A DNA stretch of 64,000 nucleotides from Paenibacillus marchantiae. Lineage in GTDB: Bacteria > Bacillota > Bacilli > Paenibacillales > Paenibacillaceae. The stretch lies in assembly GCF_028771845.1 (NCBI RefSeq), contig NZ_CP118270.1:6572001-6636000 (forward strand). Reading direction: 5' to 3'. The notes beneath the pieces are model-generated. The model ran no database searches. It saw only the letters and a program-made list of their open reading frames with translations, and was not told the DNA's origin. The position numbers were made by a program, and so were the translations under genes. Below are positions 7,959-15,944 of the stretch, piece after piece (the first letter of the stretch is position 1; each line of letters opens with the position of its first letter).

Positions 7959-9392
7959 TTAGAGCTCCTCGCCATTGGATTCAATGACTTTTTTGTACCA
8001 GTGGAAGCTCTTCTTCGGTGTTCTGCTGAAATCACCATTGCCATCATTGTCCTTGTTCACATGAATGAAGCCATAACGCTTCTTCATCTCTCCCGTGGAT
8101 GCGCTGACCAAGTCGATACATCCCCACATCGTGTAAGCGATAAGCTCCACACCGTCGGCAACGGCTTCTTTCATTTGTTCAATGTGACCTCTCAAATAAT
8201 CAATCCGATAGTCATCTTGAATAGAGCCATCTTCCTCCACTACATCCACTGCACCCAGCCCGTTCTCCACAACCATCAATGGAATTTGGTAACGATCATA
8301 CAGGTGGTTCAGGGTGTAACGTAATCCTTTCGGATCGATCTGCCAGCCCCAGTCGGAAGCTTCCAGATACGGATTTTTGATGCCGCCCAGCAGATTTCCC
8401 TCTGCTCTATCCAACGACTCATCCGCACTCTCGACCAAGGACATGTAATAGCTAAAGGAATAGAAGTCCACGCAGCCTTCACGCAGAGTCTGTGCATCTT
8501 CCGGCTGCATCTCGATCTGGATGCCTTCTTCGGCGAAGAAACGTTTGGCGAATCCAGGGTACGCTCCACGAACCTGTACGTCTCCACAGATCATGTTGGA
8601 CAGCTGGTCCTTCTTCTGCGCGAGCAAAATATCGTCCGGATTGCATGTATTCGGATATGTTGTCATGAAAGCGACCATACAGCCGATTTGGAAATCAGGA
8701 TTGATTTCATGTCCCAGCTTCACTGCTTTTGCACTTGCAACAAATTGGTGATGCAGCGCCTGGAAGCGGGTCTGTGGATCATCAACGCCATCGATCAATG
8801 TCTCTTTGCCTTCAAACAGGATACCTGCAGCCATATAAGCCCCCATTGGCATTGTCAGACAGTTGATCTCATTAAAGGTCAGCCAGTATTTCACCTGATC
8901 TTTGTATCGGTTAAACAGGGTTGTACAATATCGGATATAACAATCAATCACTTCACGCGAAGCCCAGCCGTTATATTTCTGGGTCAGACCAAATGGTGTC
9001 TCGTAGTGAGAAATGGTCACGAGCGGTTCAATGTTGTACTTTTTCAACTCGGCAAAGACGTTGTCATAGAACTGCAATCCCTCTTCGTTTGGCTCCAGAT
9101 CATAACCGTTCGGGTAGATTCTGGACCAGTTAATGGACATGCGAAACATTTTGAAGCCCATTTCAGCCATCAGGGCAATATCCTCTTTGTAATGACCATA
9201 AAAATCAACCGCTTCATGGCTCGGATAATACGTGCCCTCTTCCAGTACAGGCGTAATCCGCCGTGGTGTCGTGTGCGTTCCACCTGTCATCATATCGGAA
9301 GTACTTGGGCCTTTACCACCCTTGTCCCATCCACCTTCAAACTGATTGGCAGCCGTTGCGCCACCCCAGAAAAATCCGTCTTTCATCGACAT
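7959..9392 (-). CDS. Glycoside hydrolase family 1, 6-phospho-beta-glucosidase
   Basis: About 477 residues, a full-length GH1 TIM barrel: N-terminal FFWGGATAANQFEG, acid/base glutamate in LTFNEINC, and nucleophile glutamate in VVENGLGA. The C-terminal loop GEMKKRYGFIHVNKD carries the serine/lysine/tyrosine pattern that binds the 6-phosphate in phospho-glucosidases, so substrates are probably PTS-imported cellobiose or aryl-beta-glucosides. The frame continues upstream, but AAGGAGG lies just in front of a pair of ATGs; the second (9392) has the best spacing. Divergent from a WYL regulator, which probably controls it. Confidence 0.92.
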   Translation of the reverse strand: MSMKDGFFWGGATAANQFEGGWDKGGKGPSTSDMMTGGTHTTPRRITPVLEEGTYYPSHEAVDFYGHYKEDIALMAEMGFKMFRMSINWSRIYPNGYDLEPNEEGLQFYDNVFAELKKYNIEPLVTISHYETPFGLTQKYNGWASREVIDCYIRYCTTLFNRYKDQVKYWLTFNEINCLTMPMGAYMAAGILFEGKETLIDGVDDPQTRFQALHHQFVASAKAVKLGHEINPDFQIGCMVAFMTTYPNTCNPDDILLAQKKDQLSNMICGDVQVRGAYPGFAKRFFAEEGIQIEMQPEDAQTLREGCVDFYSFSYYMSLVESADESLDRAEGNLLGGIKNPYLEASDWGWQIDPKGLRYTLNHLYDRYQIPLMVVENGLGAVDVVEEDGSIQDDYRIDYLRGHIEQMKEAVADGVELIAYTMWGCIDLVSASTGEMKKRYGFIHVNKDNDGNGDFSRTPKKSFHWYKKVIESNGEEL

Positions 9393-9451
9393 CATCAATT
9401 CCTCCTTCATGATCTTCCTAACACTATACATCCAGTGTACCACCCATACCC

Positions 9452-9475
9452 TGACACCTATTGTCATGGTATAAT
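9452..9475. promoter_or_regulatory. Candidate operator and -10 box between bgl and WYL regulator
   Basis: TGACA-N5-TGTCA (9452-9466) is a perfect short inverted repeat in the divergent promoter region, followed by a consensus TATAAT at 9470-9475 reading towards the regulator. The -10 box ends only six bases before the regulator's ATG, implying a very short or absent leader. Both calls are inference from sequence. Confidence 0.4.
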
Positions 9476-9481
9476 GTCGGC

Positions 9482-10423
9482 ATGGAAAATAACCGATTAT
9501 TCAGAATGCTATTGCTGTTATTGGAGAAAAAGAAAGCTACCGCCCCCGAGCTCGCGCGTTTGTTCGAGATATCCGTGCGCACGGTGTACCGTGATATCGA
9601 CAGACTGAGTGCGGCGGGTATTCCCGTATACACGACAACCGGAAAGCATGGCGGCATCCATCTCATGGACAACTTTGTCATGGACAAATCCCTGTTGTCC
9701 GAAGATGATCAGAATGAAATTTTGCTTGGATTATATAGCGTCAGCGCCATCCCTCACCTTAACACTGCCCATATGCTCAAACGTTTAACCGCCCTGTTTG
9801 ATCACAAGCTGGATTGGATCGAGTTCGACTTTTCACCATGGGGCAGCATTCCACTGCAGGAGAGGGAGCTGTTCAATCAGGTCAAACAGGCGATCCTCAC
9901 CAATCAATGGATTACGTTTCACTATGTCAATTCGGATGGAGAGAAGAGTGTTCCGACGGTTGAACCTCTCAAACTTTTGTTCAAGAACAGTACTTGGTAT
10001 TTCAAGGGGTACATTCACGACGAGCACGACCGAAACGAATTTCAGACGTTCAAAATGAAACGCATTACCCAGCTGAAATTTCTGCCTAGGGTTCCCCGAA
10101 ACAACATGAACATCGGATCAACGGAAAATGAGACACAAGTCTCTATCAACCAAATCGCTCTGGAACTGTCGTTCTCCAACTCTATTGCGTATAGGGTGTA
10201 TGATTTTTTTGAACCATCACGCGTTGAAAAAGAGCCCGACGGCAGGCTGCGCGTTGCCCTTGAACTCAATGAGGGAGAATGGCTGTACTCCTTCCTGATG
10301 TCGTTTGGATCTGACCTGACCGTAATCAAGCCTGCACACGTTGGACAGGAACTGCTTAGGCGACATATCAAAGCGGTAGAACATTTACAACAGGTCGTTA
10401 ACAACAGGTTGGAAAATGAATGA
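9482..10423 (+). CDS. WYL-domain HTH transcriptional regulator
   Basis: About 313 residues: an N-terminal winged helix of the HTH_11/DeoR type (LARLFEISVRTVYRDIDRL, about 21-39) and a C-terminal WYL domain (WITFHYVNSDGEKS, then VEPLKLLFKNSTWYFKGYIHD) with a further C-terminal extension. WYL domains bind small or nucleic-acid ligands and act as sensors. The ATG at 9482 is chosen over an upstream start at 9461 because the protein fold begins there and the upstream codons overlap the candidate -10 box. No Shine-Dalgarno is visible. Divergent from the phospho-beta-glucosidase gene. Confidence 0.88.
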   Translation: MENNRLFRMLLLLLEKKKATAPELARLFEISVRTVYRDIDRLSAAGIPVYTTTGKHGGIHLMDNFVMDKSLLSEDDQNEILLGLYSVSAIPHLNTAHMLKRLTALFDHKLDWIEFDFSPWGSIPLQERELFNQVKQAILTNQWITFHYVNSDGEKSVPTVEPLKLLFKNSTWYFKGYIHDEHDRNEFQTFKMKRITQLKFLPRVPRNNMNIGSTENETQVSINQIALELSFSNSIAYRVYDFFEPSRVEKEPDGRLRVALELNEGEWLYSFLMSFGSDLTVIKPAHVGQELLRRHIKAVEHLQQVVNNRLENE

Positions 10424-10498
10424 TATAATGAAGCTCTGATCATCTGTTGATTCTTTTACTTTTTTGCTATCTATCCATTTCCTGAAGGAGGTTTGTCC

Positions 10499-11314
10499 AT
10501 GCAAGACATTAGACGTAACAATGTGGAACGATTCAAAGGTTTCGGTACGTTATATGACCAGAACCGGCCCGCTGCGCCCACCGAGGTCGTAGATATTCTG
10601 ACGAATTATTTGGGCAGCAAACCTCGCTTGGTCGCAGATGTTGGCTGTGGTACGGGCTTATCGTCATGGATTTGGCTAAATGAGGCAGAACGTGTTATTG
10701 GCGTCGAACCAAGCGATGATATGAGAGCTGTCGCAGAGTCCAAATGGGAAGCGGCAGGCAAACCGGACCATCTTCGCTTTGTCTCCGGCCTGTCCCACGA
10801 ACTGGGACTACCTGATGGCAGTGTGGATATCGTGACCTGCTCACAGTCGTTCCACTGGATGGAGCCCCAGTCCACACTGCGCGAATTTGCGCGTGTACTG
10901 CGTCCAGGCGGCATATTTGCTGCCTACGACTGTGACTGGCCACCAGTGGTTGATTGGCAGCTGGAACAAGCCTATCTGCATTTGAATACGGAGGCAGATC
11001 ATCGAGCTGCCAGTCTGGCTCCTCAGGAAAATCAGGCACATAAATGGAGTAAAGACGGACATTTGCAGCAGATTCAGCAGTCCGGCTTGTTCCGTTATTC
11101 GCGTGAAATTTTGTTTCATCATCGGGAAACATTCGATGCGGACCGATACGTCAATCTGGCACTAAGCCAAGGCGGCCTGCAAACGGCAGTGAAACTCGGA
11201 GCCACTAATCTACTTGAGGTAGCAGGCGAATTTAGACAGCTGGCTACTCGTATATTTGCCGGAGAATCGAGACAAGTTCTATTCTCATATCGGATGCGCT
11301 TGGGCATCGTCTGA
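10499..11314 (+). CDS. Class I SAM-dependent methyltransferase
   Basis: About 271 residues with the Rossmann-type SAM-binding core: motif I VADVGCGTGLSSW (about 46-58), acidic motif II VIGVEPSDDM, and motif IV/V VDIVTCSQSFHWME with LREFARVLRPGGIFAAYD. These are the hallmarks of the UbiE/methyltransf_11 group; the substrate is unknown. AAGGAGG stands eight bases before the ATG. It follows the WYL regulator in the same direction with a 75-base gap and could be cotranscribed. A terminator follows at 11362-11402. Confidence 0.87.
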   Translation: MQDIRRNNVERFKGFGTLYDQNRPAAPTEVVDILTNYLGSKPRLVADVGCGTGLSSWIWLNEAERVIGVEPSDDMRAVAESKWEAAGKPDHLRFVSGLSHELGLPDGSVDIVTCSQSFHWMEPQSTLREFARVLRPGGIFAAYDCDWPPVVDWQLEQAYLHLNTEADHRAASLAPQENQAHKWSKDGHLQQIQQSGLFRYSREILFHHRETFDADRYVNLALSQGGLQTAVKLGATNLLEVAGEFRQLATRIFAGESRQVLFSYRMRLGIV

Positions 11315-11361
11315 TCTTAATCTAATCTCATCCAGAATCTCCAAAACATAATTCACAAAAG

Positions 11362-11402
11362 AAACCTGCCCATCACGAACACAGTGATGTTGCAGGTTTT
11401 TT
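11362..11402. terminator. Intrinsic terminator after methyltransferase gene
   Basis: AAACCTGC-CATCAC pairs with GTGATG-GCAGGTTT, followed by T6 on the plus strand. It lies between convergent genes. Confidence 0.8.
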
Positions 11403-11415
11403 GTTTATATAGCCA

Positions 11416-12210
11416 TCAGGATGAGAACAAATTACTTAGTTGTTCCTCCTGTACATTCAATGCCAACACTACTTTTGACGGGTCCTGCTTCGAGTAGATC
11501 ACGTTAATAATATGACCTTGCTGAACCTGAGGTAGGGTAGATGGATAAATTTCCTTTGGTATAGTGACCTTAAATGTCTCTCCATTTGACTTCGTTACAC
11601 TAAGCGTAAGCTGAAGTTTGATTTTGCCATTACCTCCGCTTCCAAGTGGAGTAACATCCAATATCTTGGCCATCGCTTTCTCGCCCGTTCGTGCAATATC
11701 CATCATCTCAGGTGCCACGCCATGCTGCACCATCTTCTCATCCAGCAATTGCTGCATATCTTCCTGAGACAGTCGTCCTTTCAGATCAAGTCCTACCTTG
11801 CGTTCATCCTTCACGGAGACCACTAACGGAATGAAGCTGCCCGGCTGAAACTGAGCCATGGACGTCAACGGTATAATGGTTTTCAACTCGGTATCGTATT
11901 TCTCACGTCCTTTACGCGAGACGGTCAGGCCCAGTCGAACTTCCGGCTGCTCATTAATATACGTACCCGTCTGCTGGATGCTTTTAATGACACCAACCGC
12001 TGGTAATCCTGACTTCACTCTCCCAACACCGAAGATATTAGCCAAAATGGAGGGAATAAAGATCAGCCCAAATCCGGCAAAAATCGCTGGTGTATACCAC
12101 CATGCCTGCATAATGATAAAAGGATCATTCCACAGCTGCTGTGCCAGAAATGGGGAGAATCCCACCCCAAACACAGTCAACACACCGACCAATCTCAGGA
12201 AACCTACCAT
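11416..12210 (-). CDS. Membrane protein with duplicated beta-rich cytoplasmic domains
   Basis: About 264 residues. Two N-terminal membrane segments (about 5-25 and 35-60) are followed by two repeats of a beta-rich module: AVGVIKSIQQTGTYINEQPEV... and AMAKILDVTPLGSGG..., each ending in a proline/glycine turn and a VNVIYSKQDP-type strand. The layout resembles DUF3592-like proteins, but I do not recognise the family with certainty. ATG at 12210 is preferred over GTG at 12219, since GAGGGTGG then has normal spacing. It lies 80 bases downstream of a smaller gene with the same type of module, so the pair is probably an operon. Confidence 0.65.
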   Translation of the reverse strand: MVGFLRLVGVLTVFGVGFSPFLAQQLWNDPFIIMQAWWYTPAIFAGFGLIFIPSILANIFGVGRVKSGLPAVGVIKSIQQTGTYINEQPEVRLGLTVSRKGREKYDTELKTIIPLTSMAQFQPGSFIPLVVSVKDERKVGLDLKGRLSQEDMQQLLDEKMVQHGVAPEMMDIARTGEKAMAKILDVTPLGSGGNGKIKLQLTLSVTKSNGETFKVTIPKEIYPSTLPQVQQGHIINVIYSKQDPSKVVLALNVQEEQLSNLFSS

Positions 12211-12296
12211 CTGCCCCACCCTCTCTATATCTCTATTATTCGTTGTTAGTTGTCTTTATTAAATGATAGAATGCTCGTTTGTAGTTCGAACACCTT

Positions 12297-12713
12297 CTAG
12301 ACGGACAACAGACCCATGTAAATTAACTCTGTCGGATTCGCCGGATTTTGCCCCAATCCCACTCGATCTCCCACGCGTGGAATCTGCATCTTGGACACCA
12401 GTGTTTCCAATGTTCGCTGATACTGATTGCCATTCGTCTCTGTTATATCCAGCACAAGCACAACAATTGGATCAAAATTGATCAGCTTGCCCGTATCGGT
12501 AATCGTGATTACCGTGGCTGTTGCAGTTAAGGGAAGGGAACCACTTGCCGCCAGTTGTGCCTGTTTTGCCGAATCCAGACTCTGGTTGATGGCTTCCCGA
12601 TGCTCCTTTGATACAAAACCTTTCATCATCATTCCGGTAAGTCCTTTATTCATCATTTTATCTGCCTTCGCAATCGCATCTTCCTGCTTGTTCTTTTTAC
12701 CAAACCATCCCAT
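12297..12713 (-). CDS. Small protein sharing the beta module of its neighbour
   Basis: 138 residues, no membrane segment: an N-terminal helical, lysine- and methionine-rich part (MGWFGKKNKQEDAI, to about 55) and a C-terminal module (about 60-135: TATATVITITDTGKLI ... VVLVLDITETNG ... IPRVGDRVGLGQNP). That module resembles the second module of the downstream membrane protein. Function unknown. ATG at 12713 follows CGAGGTG by six bases; a GTG three codons earlier overlaps that site. The two genes look like one operon, the smaller probably a cytoplasmic partner. Confidence 0.6.
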   Translation of the reverse strand: MGWFGKKNKQEDAIAKADKMMNKGLTGMMMKGFVSKEHREAINQSLDSAKQAQLAASGSLPLTATATVITITDTGKLINFDPIVVLVLDITETNGNQYQRTLETLVSKMQIPRVGDRVGLGQNPANPTELIYMGLLSV

Positions 12714-12799
12714 AATGAACACCTCGTTTTTTTATTTTTGGTTATAGTTAAAGTATAAACAGGAGGGCTTGTCCTTGAATACCCTTTTGACTGCATACA

Positions 12800-12847
12800 A
12801 AAGAAACGAAAAATCCGGTGATTAAACCACTGAATTCTCGTTTCTTT
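12800..12847. terminator. Hairpin upstream of the two-gene module
   Basis: AAAGAAACGA pairs with TCGTTTCTTT around an inner CGGT/ACCA-type stem. It can terminate in either direction, but no gene ends directly here on the plus strand, so it may act as an insulator for the minus-strand unit. Confidence 0.5.
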
Positions 12848-12871
12848 AACATGCTTTTTGATGGATTCCGC

Positions 12872-12980
12872 AAAAAAAGAGCCGTAAACGACTCTTAAAT
12901 GAAAGGTTGGGAGGCATATTTTGTGCCTAATGCACCGGTATTGAACAAAATCATGTAAAAAAACGGCTGTTCTACGCCGA
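12872..12980 (-). terminator. Two tandem intrinsic terminators after HTH-TPR gene
   Basis: On the minus strand CGGC/GCCG followed by T7 (12957-12980), nine bases past the stop codon, and then AAGAG-CGT/ACG-CTCTT followed by T7 (12872-12895). A 19-codon frame lies between them but has no ribosome-binding site. Confidence 0.75.
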
Positions 12981-12988
12981 TTTTCAAT

Positions 12989-14269
12989 CTATTTTTTGCG
13001 TAACAGGTAGACCAGCTTCCGATAATACATGGCGGCTTCCTTATATTTTCGCAGATCCTCGGACACCACGGCCATTCCCTCATATAAAGGTTCAAGACGC
13101 ATGGCATGCTGCACGGACTCAAAATAAGGCAGACATGCGAGCGCTCGCTCCATGAACACTTCACGATCTCCATGCGCAAGAGCAAGATGGCTCTGGTAGA
13201 AGGTTGCACTCATCTGCTGATCCTGAGTTGTTGCACTATTCAACAGTTGATCCACACTCTGCGCAAGTCCCCCCCAGTTTTTTCGTGCCAGTGCCACTTC
13301 ACACCGATACACACTCACTAATGGCTTCATGGCCTGCTGGGTTTCTTCGGGTTCTTGCTGCAACAGGGATTCGAATCGTTCGATCTCCGACTGCGCCTGA
13401 TCCAGCTCCCCCGTCATGGTTAACATGACAATCCGATTATTGGCAATGGCAGTGACCAGATCGCCCTGATTACCCGCATACACCAGGTTCGCCTCTGCCA
13501 TGGTCAATGCCGAGAGCGCCTCCTTTACCAGTCCCATCGCAAAGCAATATCCGCTATAAGCCACGTATAAACCGGACAACCGATGAAACAGCCGCTGATC
13601 ATAGACATGTCTCATGGTGAGATCGAATACCTGCTTGGCCTCTTCGTACTGTTTGACCTGAATGTAGGCTTCCATCTTGATATTTTGCACAGACAGCCAG
13701 AATTCACTTCCAGGAAGAGCCAATTCACTGAGCCTGGTTGCATGTGTTAACACATCCACAGAGGCAAGCTTGGAACGATAGTACTGCACTTTGTAATATA
13801 ATAACGCCTTTGCTAACGGACGGGGCAGATCCACATCGTCAGGACGGCCGTATTTCTCCAGATAAAAATTCAAATAGGATGTATGTATATATTCATGAGC
13901 CGATGCATCATTTAATTGTTGGTAATAGACCGCCTTCATTAAAGCCGTGGTTAGCTCTACTGTCAGCGTATCATCCCGATCTTCAAGTGCATGGACCGTT
14001 TCTTCTAATATGGCGGAAGCTGGAACTGACATTTGTTCAAAAATGGCCTCTGCCCGCGCCAGTGTTTCTTCATCCTGTGCAGAAGCGTTTAACAGATAGG
14101 AAGTCGTTACGCCAAGACGTGACGCAATAGCCTCTGCCAGATCTTCAGGGAGTGGATAACGATCGGCCAGAATATTGGCAAAGTGAGCCTGCGTAACCAG
14201 ACCTTCCACGAGGTCTTTGCGGGAGATTTGCTTTCTTTTGCTCAGAAATTCAATCCGTTCCTTCAGCAT
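12989..14269 (-). CDS. HTH regulator with tetratricopeptide-like repeats (RNPP-like architecture)
   Basis: A 426-residue, apparently soluble protein. Residues 1-65 look like an XRE-type helix-turn-helix (ISRKDLVEGLVTQAHFANILADRYPLPEDLAEAIASRLGV), and the rest is helical with TPR-like periodicity (about 110-420: QYEEAKQVFDLTMRHV, VKEALSALTMAEANLVY, KYKEAAMYYRKLVYLL). This two-part plan is that of the peptide-responsive Rgg/PlcR/NprR regulators. Sequence identity to a named member is not claimed, and no convincing peptide gene is adjacent. AAGGAAG precedes the ATG. The palindromic repeat copy 2 lies directly upstream. Confidence 0.7.
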   Translation of the reverse strand: MLKERIEFLSKRKQISRKDLVEGLVTQAHFANILADRYPLPEDLAEAIASRLGVTTSYLLNASAQDEETLARAEAIFEQMSVPASAILEETVHALEDRDDTLTVELTTALMKAVYYQQLNDASAHEYIHTSYLNFYLEKYGRPDDVDLPRPLAKALLYYKVQYYRSKLASVDVLTHATRLSELALPGSEFWLSVQNIKMEAYIQVKQYEEAKQVFDLTMRHVYDQRLFHRLSGLYVAYSGYCFAMGLVKEALSALTMAEANLVYAGNQGDLVTAIANNRIVMLTMTGELDQAQSEIERFESLLQQEPEETQQAMKPLVSVYRCEVALARKNWGGLAQSVDQLLNSATTQDQQMSATFYQSHLALAHGDREVFMERALACLPYFESVQHAMRLEPLYEGMAVVSEDLRKYKEAAMYYRKLVYLLRKK

Positions 14270-14309
14270 GGCTAGTCTTCCTTTCGTTTCGATCCTGGAA
14301 TTACTATAA

Positions 14310-14486
14310 GTTGAACGAATGATTTTACACTAGAGCACTACGTGGCCAGAACCATCTTCCGATCGCTGTTATCCCCAGATTTTTTGAAATCCCTTATAGA
14401 AGGGGAAAATCCGGTGATAAAGGCGAACGCTTCGCTTCTGCAGACCTGTTCTGTCCTCTCCGTTATCGTGTGAATGTATAGCTCAA
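14310..14486. repeat. ~180 bp imperfect palindromic repeat, copy 2 (inverted)
   Basis: The reverse-complement counterpart of 2569-2747. GTTGAAC begins at 14310, followed by TTTTACAC, CCGATCGCTGTTATCCCC, a CCCTT/AAGGG tip, GATAAAGGCG, the small hairpin GCGAACGCTTCGC, CTGTTCTGTCCTCTCCGTTAT and GTGTGAAT. Core blocks are near-identical to copy 1, while the tip region has diverged in sequence but kept its pairing, suggesting the fold is maintained. It fills most of the 380-base gap between the HTH-TPR gene and fabV. Confidence 0.8.
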
Positions 14487-14649
14487 ATTATATAATATCA
14501 TCCCGGATGCGAAGCCGGATACCGTCTTTTAGCCAAATCCATCGAAACGGTTTCCGTTTCGGAGGCAATTGTTTTACAATAAGGTGGTATGTACAAGAGC
14601 ATTATCCAATAATGAAGAACAAGAGTTGAATATGAAAGGATGCAAATGA

Positions 14650-15840
14650 ATGATTATTAAACCAAGAACACGTGGTTTTATTTGTACAACTTCCCATCCT
14701 ATAGGCTGTGCTGCACAAGTCCAGGAACAAATTGATTATGTAAAATCCCAACCGCAATTGAATGGACCGCGGAACGTACTCGTTATCGGAGCTTCTACTG
14801 GATATGGACTTGCTTCGCGCGTCGTATCCGCATTCGGTGCCGGAGCCAACACCATCGGCATTTACCGCCCAAGCAGCGCCACTGAAAAACGTACGGCTTC
14901 AGCAGGCTGGTACAACTCCGCTGCATTTGAGAAAGCTGCGGAAGAAGCAGGACTGAAATCATACAGCATCACAGGTGATGCCTTTGCCAACGAAACAAGA
15001 GAAAAGACCGTTGAACTGATTCGCAGTGAACTCGGTCAGGTTGATCTGGTAGTCTACAGTGTAGCGTCGGCACGCCGTACCGATCCGAATACTGGTGAAG
15101 TATTCAACTCCGTGCTCAAACCGATTGGACAATCGTACACGAACAAAACAGTCAATTTCCATACGGGAGAAGTGACTTCCATTACGCTTGATCCGGCAAC
15201 TGAAGAAGAAATTCGCCAGACCGTGACCGTGATGGGCGGAGATGATTGGGAACTGTGGATGGATGCCTTGCAACAAGGTGGCGTACTCGCCGACAATGCA
15301 ACAACTATTGCCTTCTCTTACATCGGTCCTGAACTTACACATGCGATCTATCGTGATGGTTCCATCGGTCAAGCCAAAAACCATCTGGAAGCGACAGCCC
15401 ACAAGCTGAATGATCGTCTGAGTGCAAAGGGCGGACGTGCTTACCTAACCGTAGCCAAAGCGCTGGTAACCCAGTCAAGCTCCGCAATTCCAGTGGTGCC
15501 GTTGTATATCTCTGCATTGTACAAAGTCATGAAGGAAAAAGGCTTGCATGAAGGCTGCATCGAGCAATTGCAACGCTTGTTCGCTGATCGCCTCTATGCG
15601 GGAGGAGAAGTTCCGACCGATGAAGCGGGGCGTATTCGTATTGACGATTGGGAGATGAGAGCGGATGTTCAGGAAGAAGTGGCGAAGCTATGGAACGAGC
15701 TGACCACCGAAAACATCTACGATCTGTCCGATCTGGTAGGATACCGTCAGGAATTCTTCCAACTGTTTGGTTTCGAAACCGACGGTGTGGATTATGAAGC
15801 AGATGTTGATCCGAATGTTCAAGTACCACATCTGCGTTAA
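14650..15840 (+). CDS. fabV: Trans-2-enoyl-ACP/CoA reductase FabV
   Basis: A 396-residue NADH-dependent enoyl reductase that completes fatty-acid elongation. It shows the FabV N-terminus (MIIKPRTRGFICTTSHPIGC), an extended Rossmann loop VLVIGASTGYGLASR (about 43-57), and the FabV catalytic pattern Y-x8-K in YRDGSIGQAK (about 235-244), which distinguishes it from the Y-x6-K of FabI. FabV enzymes are naturally triclosan-insensitive. Start ATG at 14650 has AAAGGA eight bases upstream; an overlapping five-codon frame ends just before it. A clean terminator follows. There are no other fatty-acid genes nearby. Confidence 0.95.
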   Translation: MIIKPRTRGFICTTSHPIGCAAQVQEQIDYVKSQPQLNGPRNVLVIGASTGYGLASRVVSAFGAGANTIGIYRPSSATEKRTASAGWYNSAAFEKAAEEAGLKSYSITGDAFANETREKTVELIRSELGQVDLVVYSVASARRTDPNTGEVFNSVLKPIGQSYTNKTVNFHTGEVTSITLDPATEEEIRQTVTVMGGDDWELWMDALQQGGVLADNATTIAFSYIGPELTHAIYRDGSIGQAKNHLEATAHKLNDRLSAKGGRAYLTVAKALVTQSSSAIPVVPLYISALYKVMKEKGLHEGCIEQLQRLFADRLYAGGEVPTDEAGRIRIDDWEMRADVQEEVAKLWNELTTENIYDLSDLVGYRQEFFQLFGFETDGVDYEADVDPNVQVPHLR

Positions 15841-15905
15841 TTGAAAAGCAATATTGCTGTGGGACTGGCGTAACAAGCTTATTACAGGTCCAAATCCAGC
15901 CTTAG

Positions 15906-15930
15906 GGGAGCGAGCTTTCGCTCCCTTTTT
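15906..15930 (+). terminator. Intrinsic terminator after fabV
   Basis: GGGAGCGA-GCTT-TCGCTCCC followed by T5 on the plus strand. Confidence 0.85.
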
Positions 15931-15944
15931 GACGTCTACCGATT

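Noticed and set aside
12895..12960. 19-codon frame MILFNTGALG... as a signalling peptide gene
   Set aside because: It sits between two terminators, lacks a ribosome-binding site and has no export signal.
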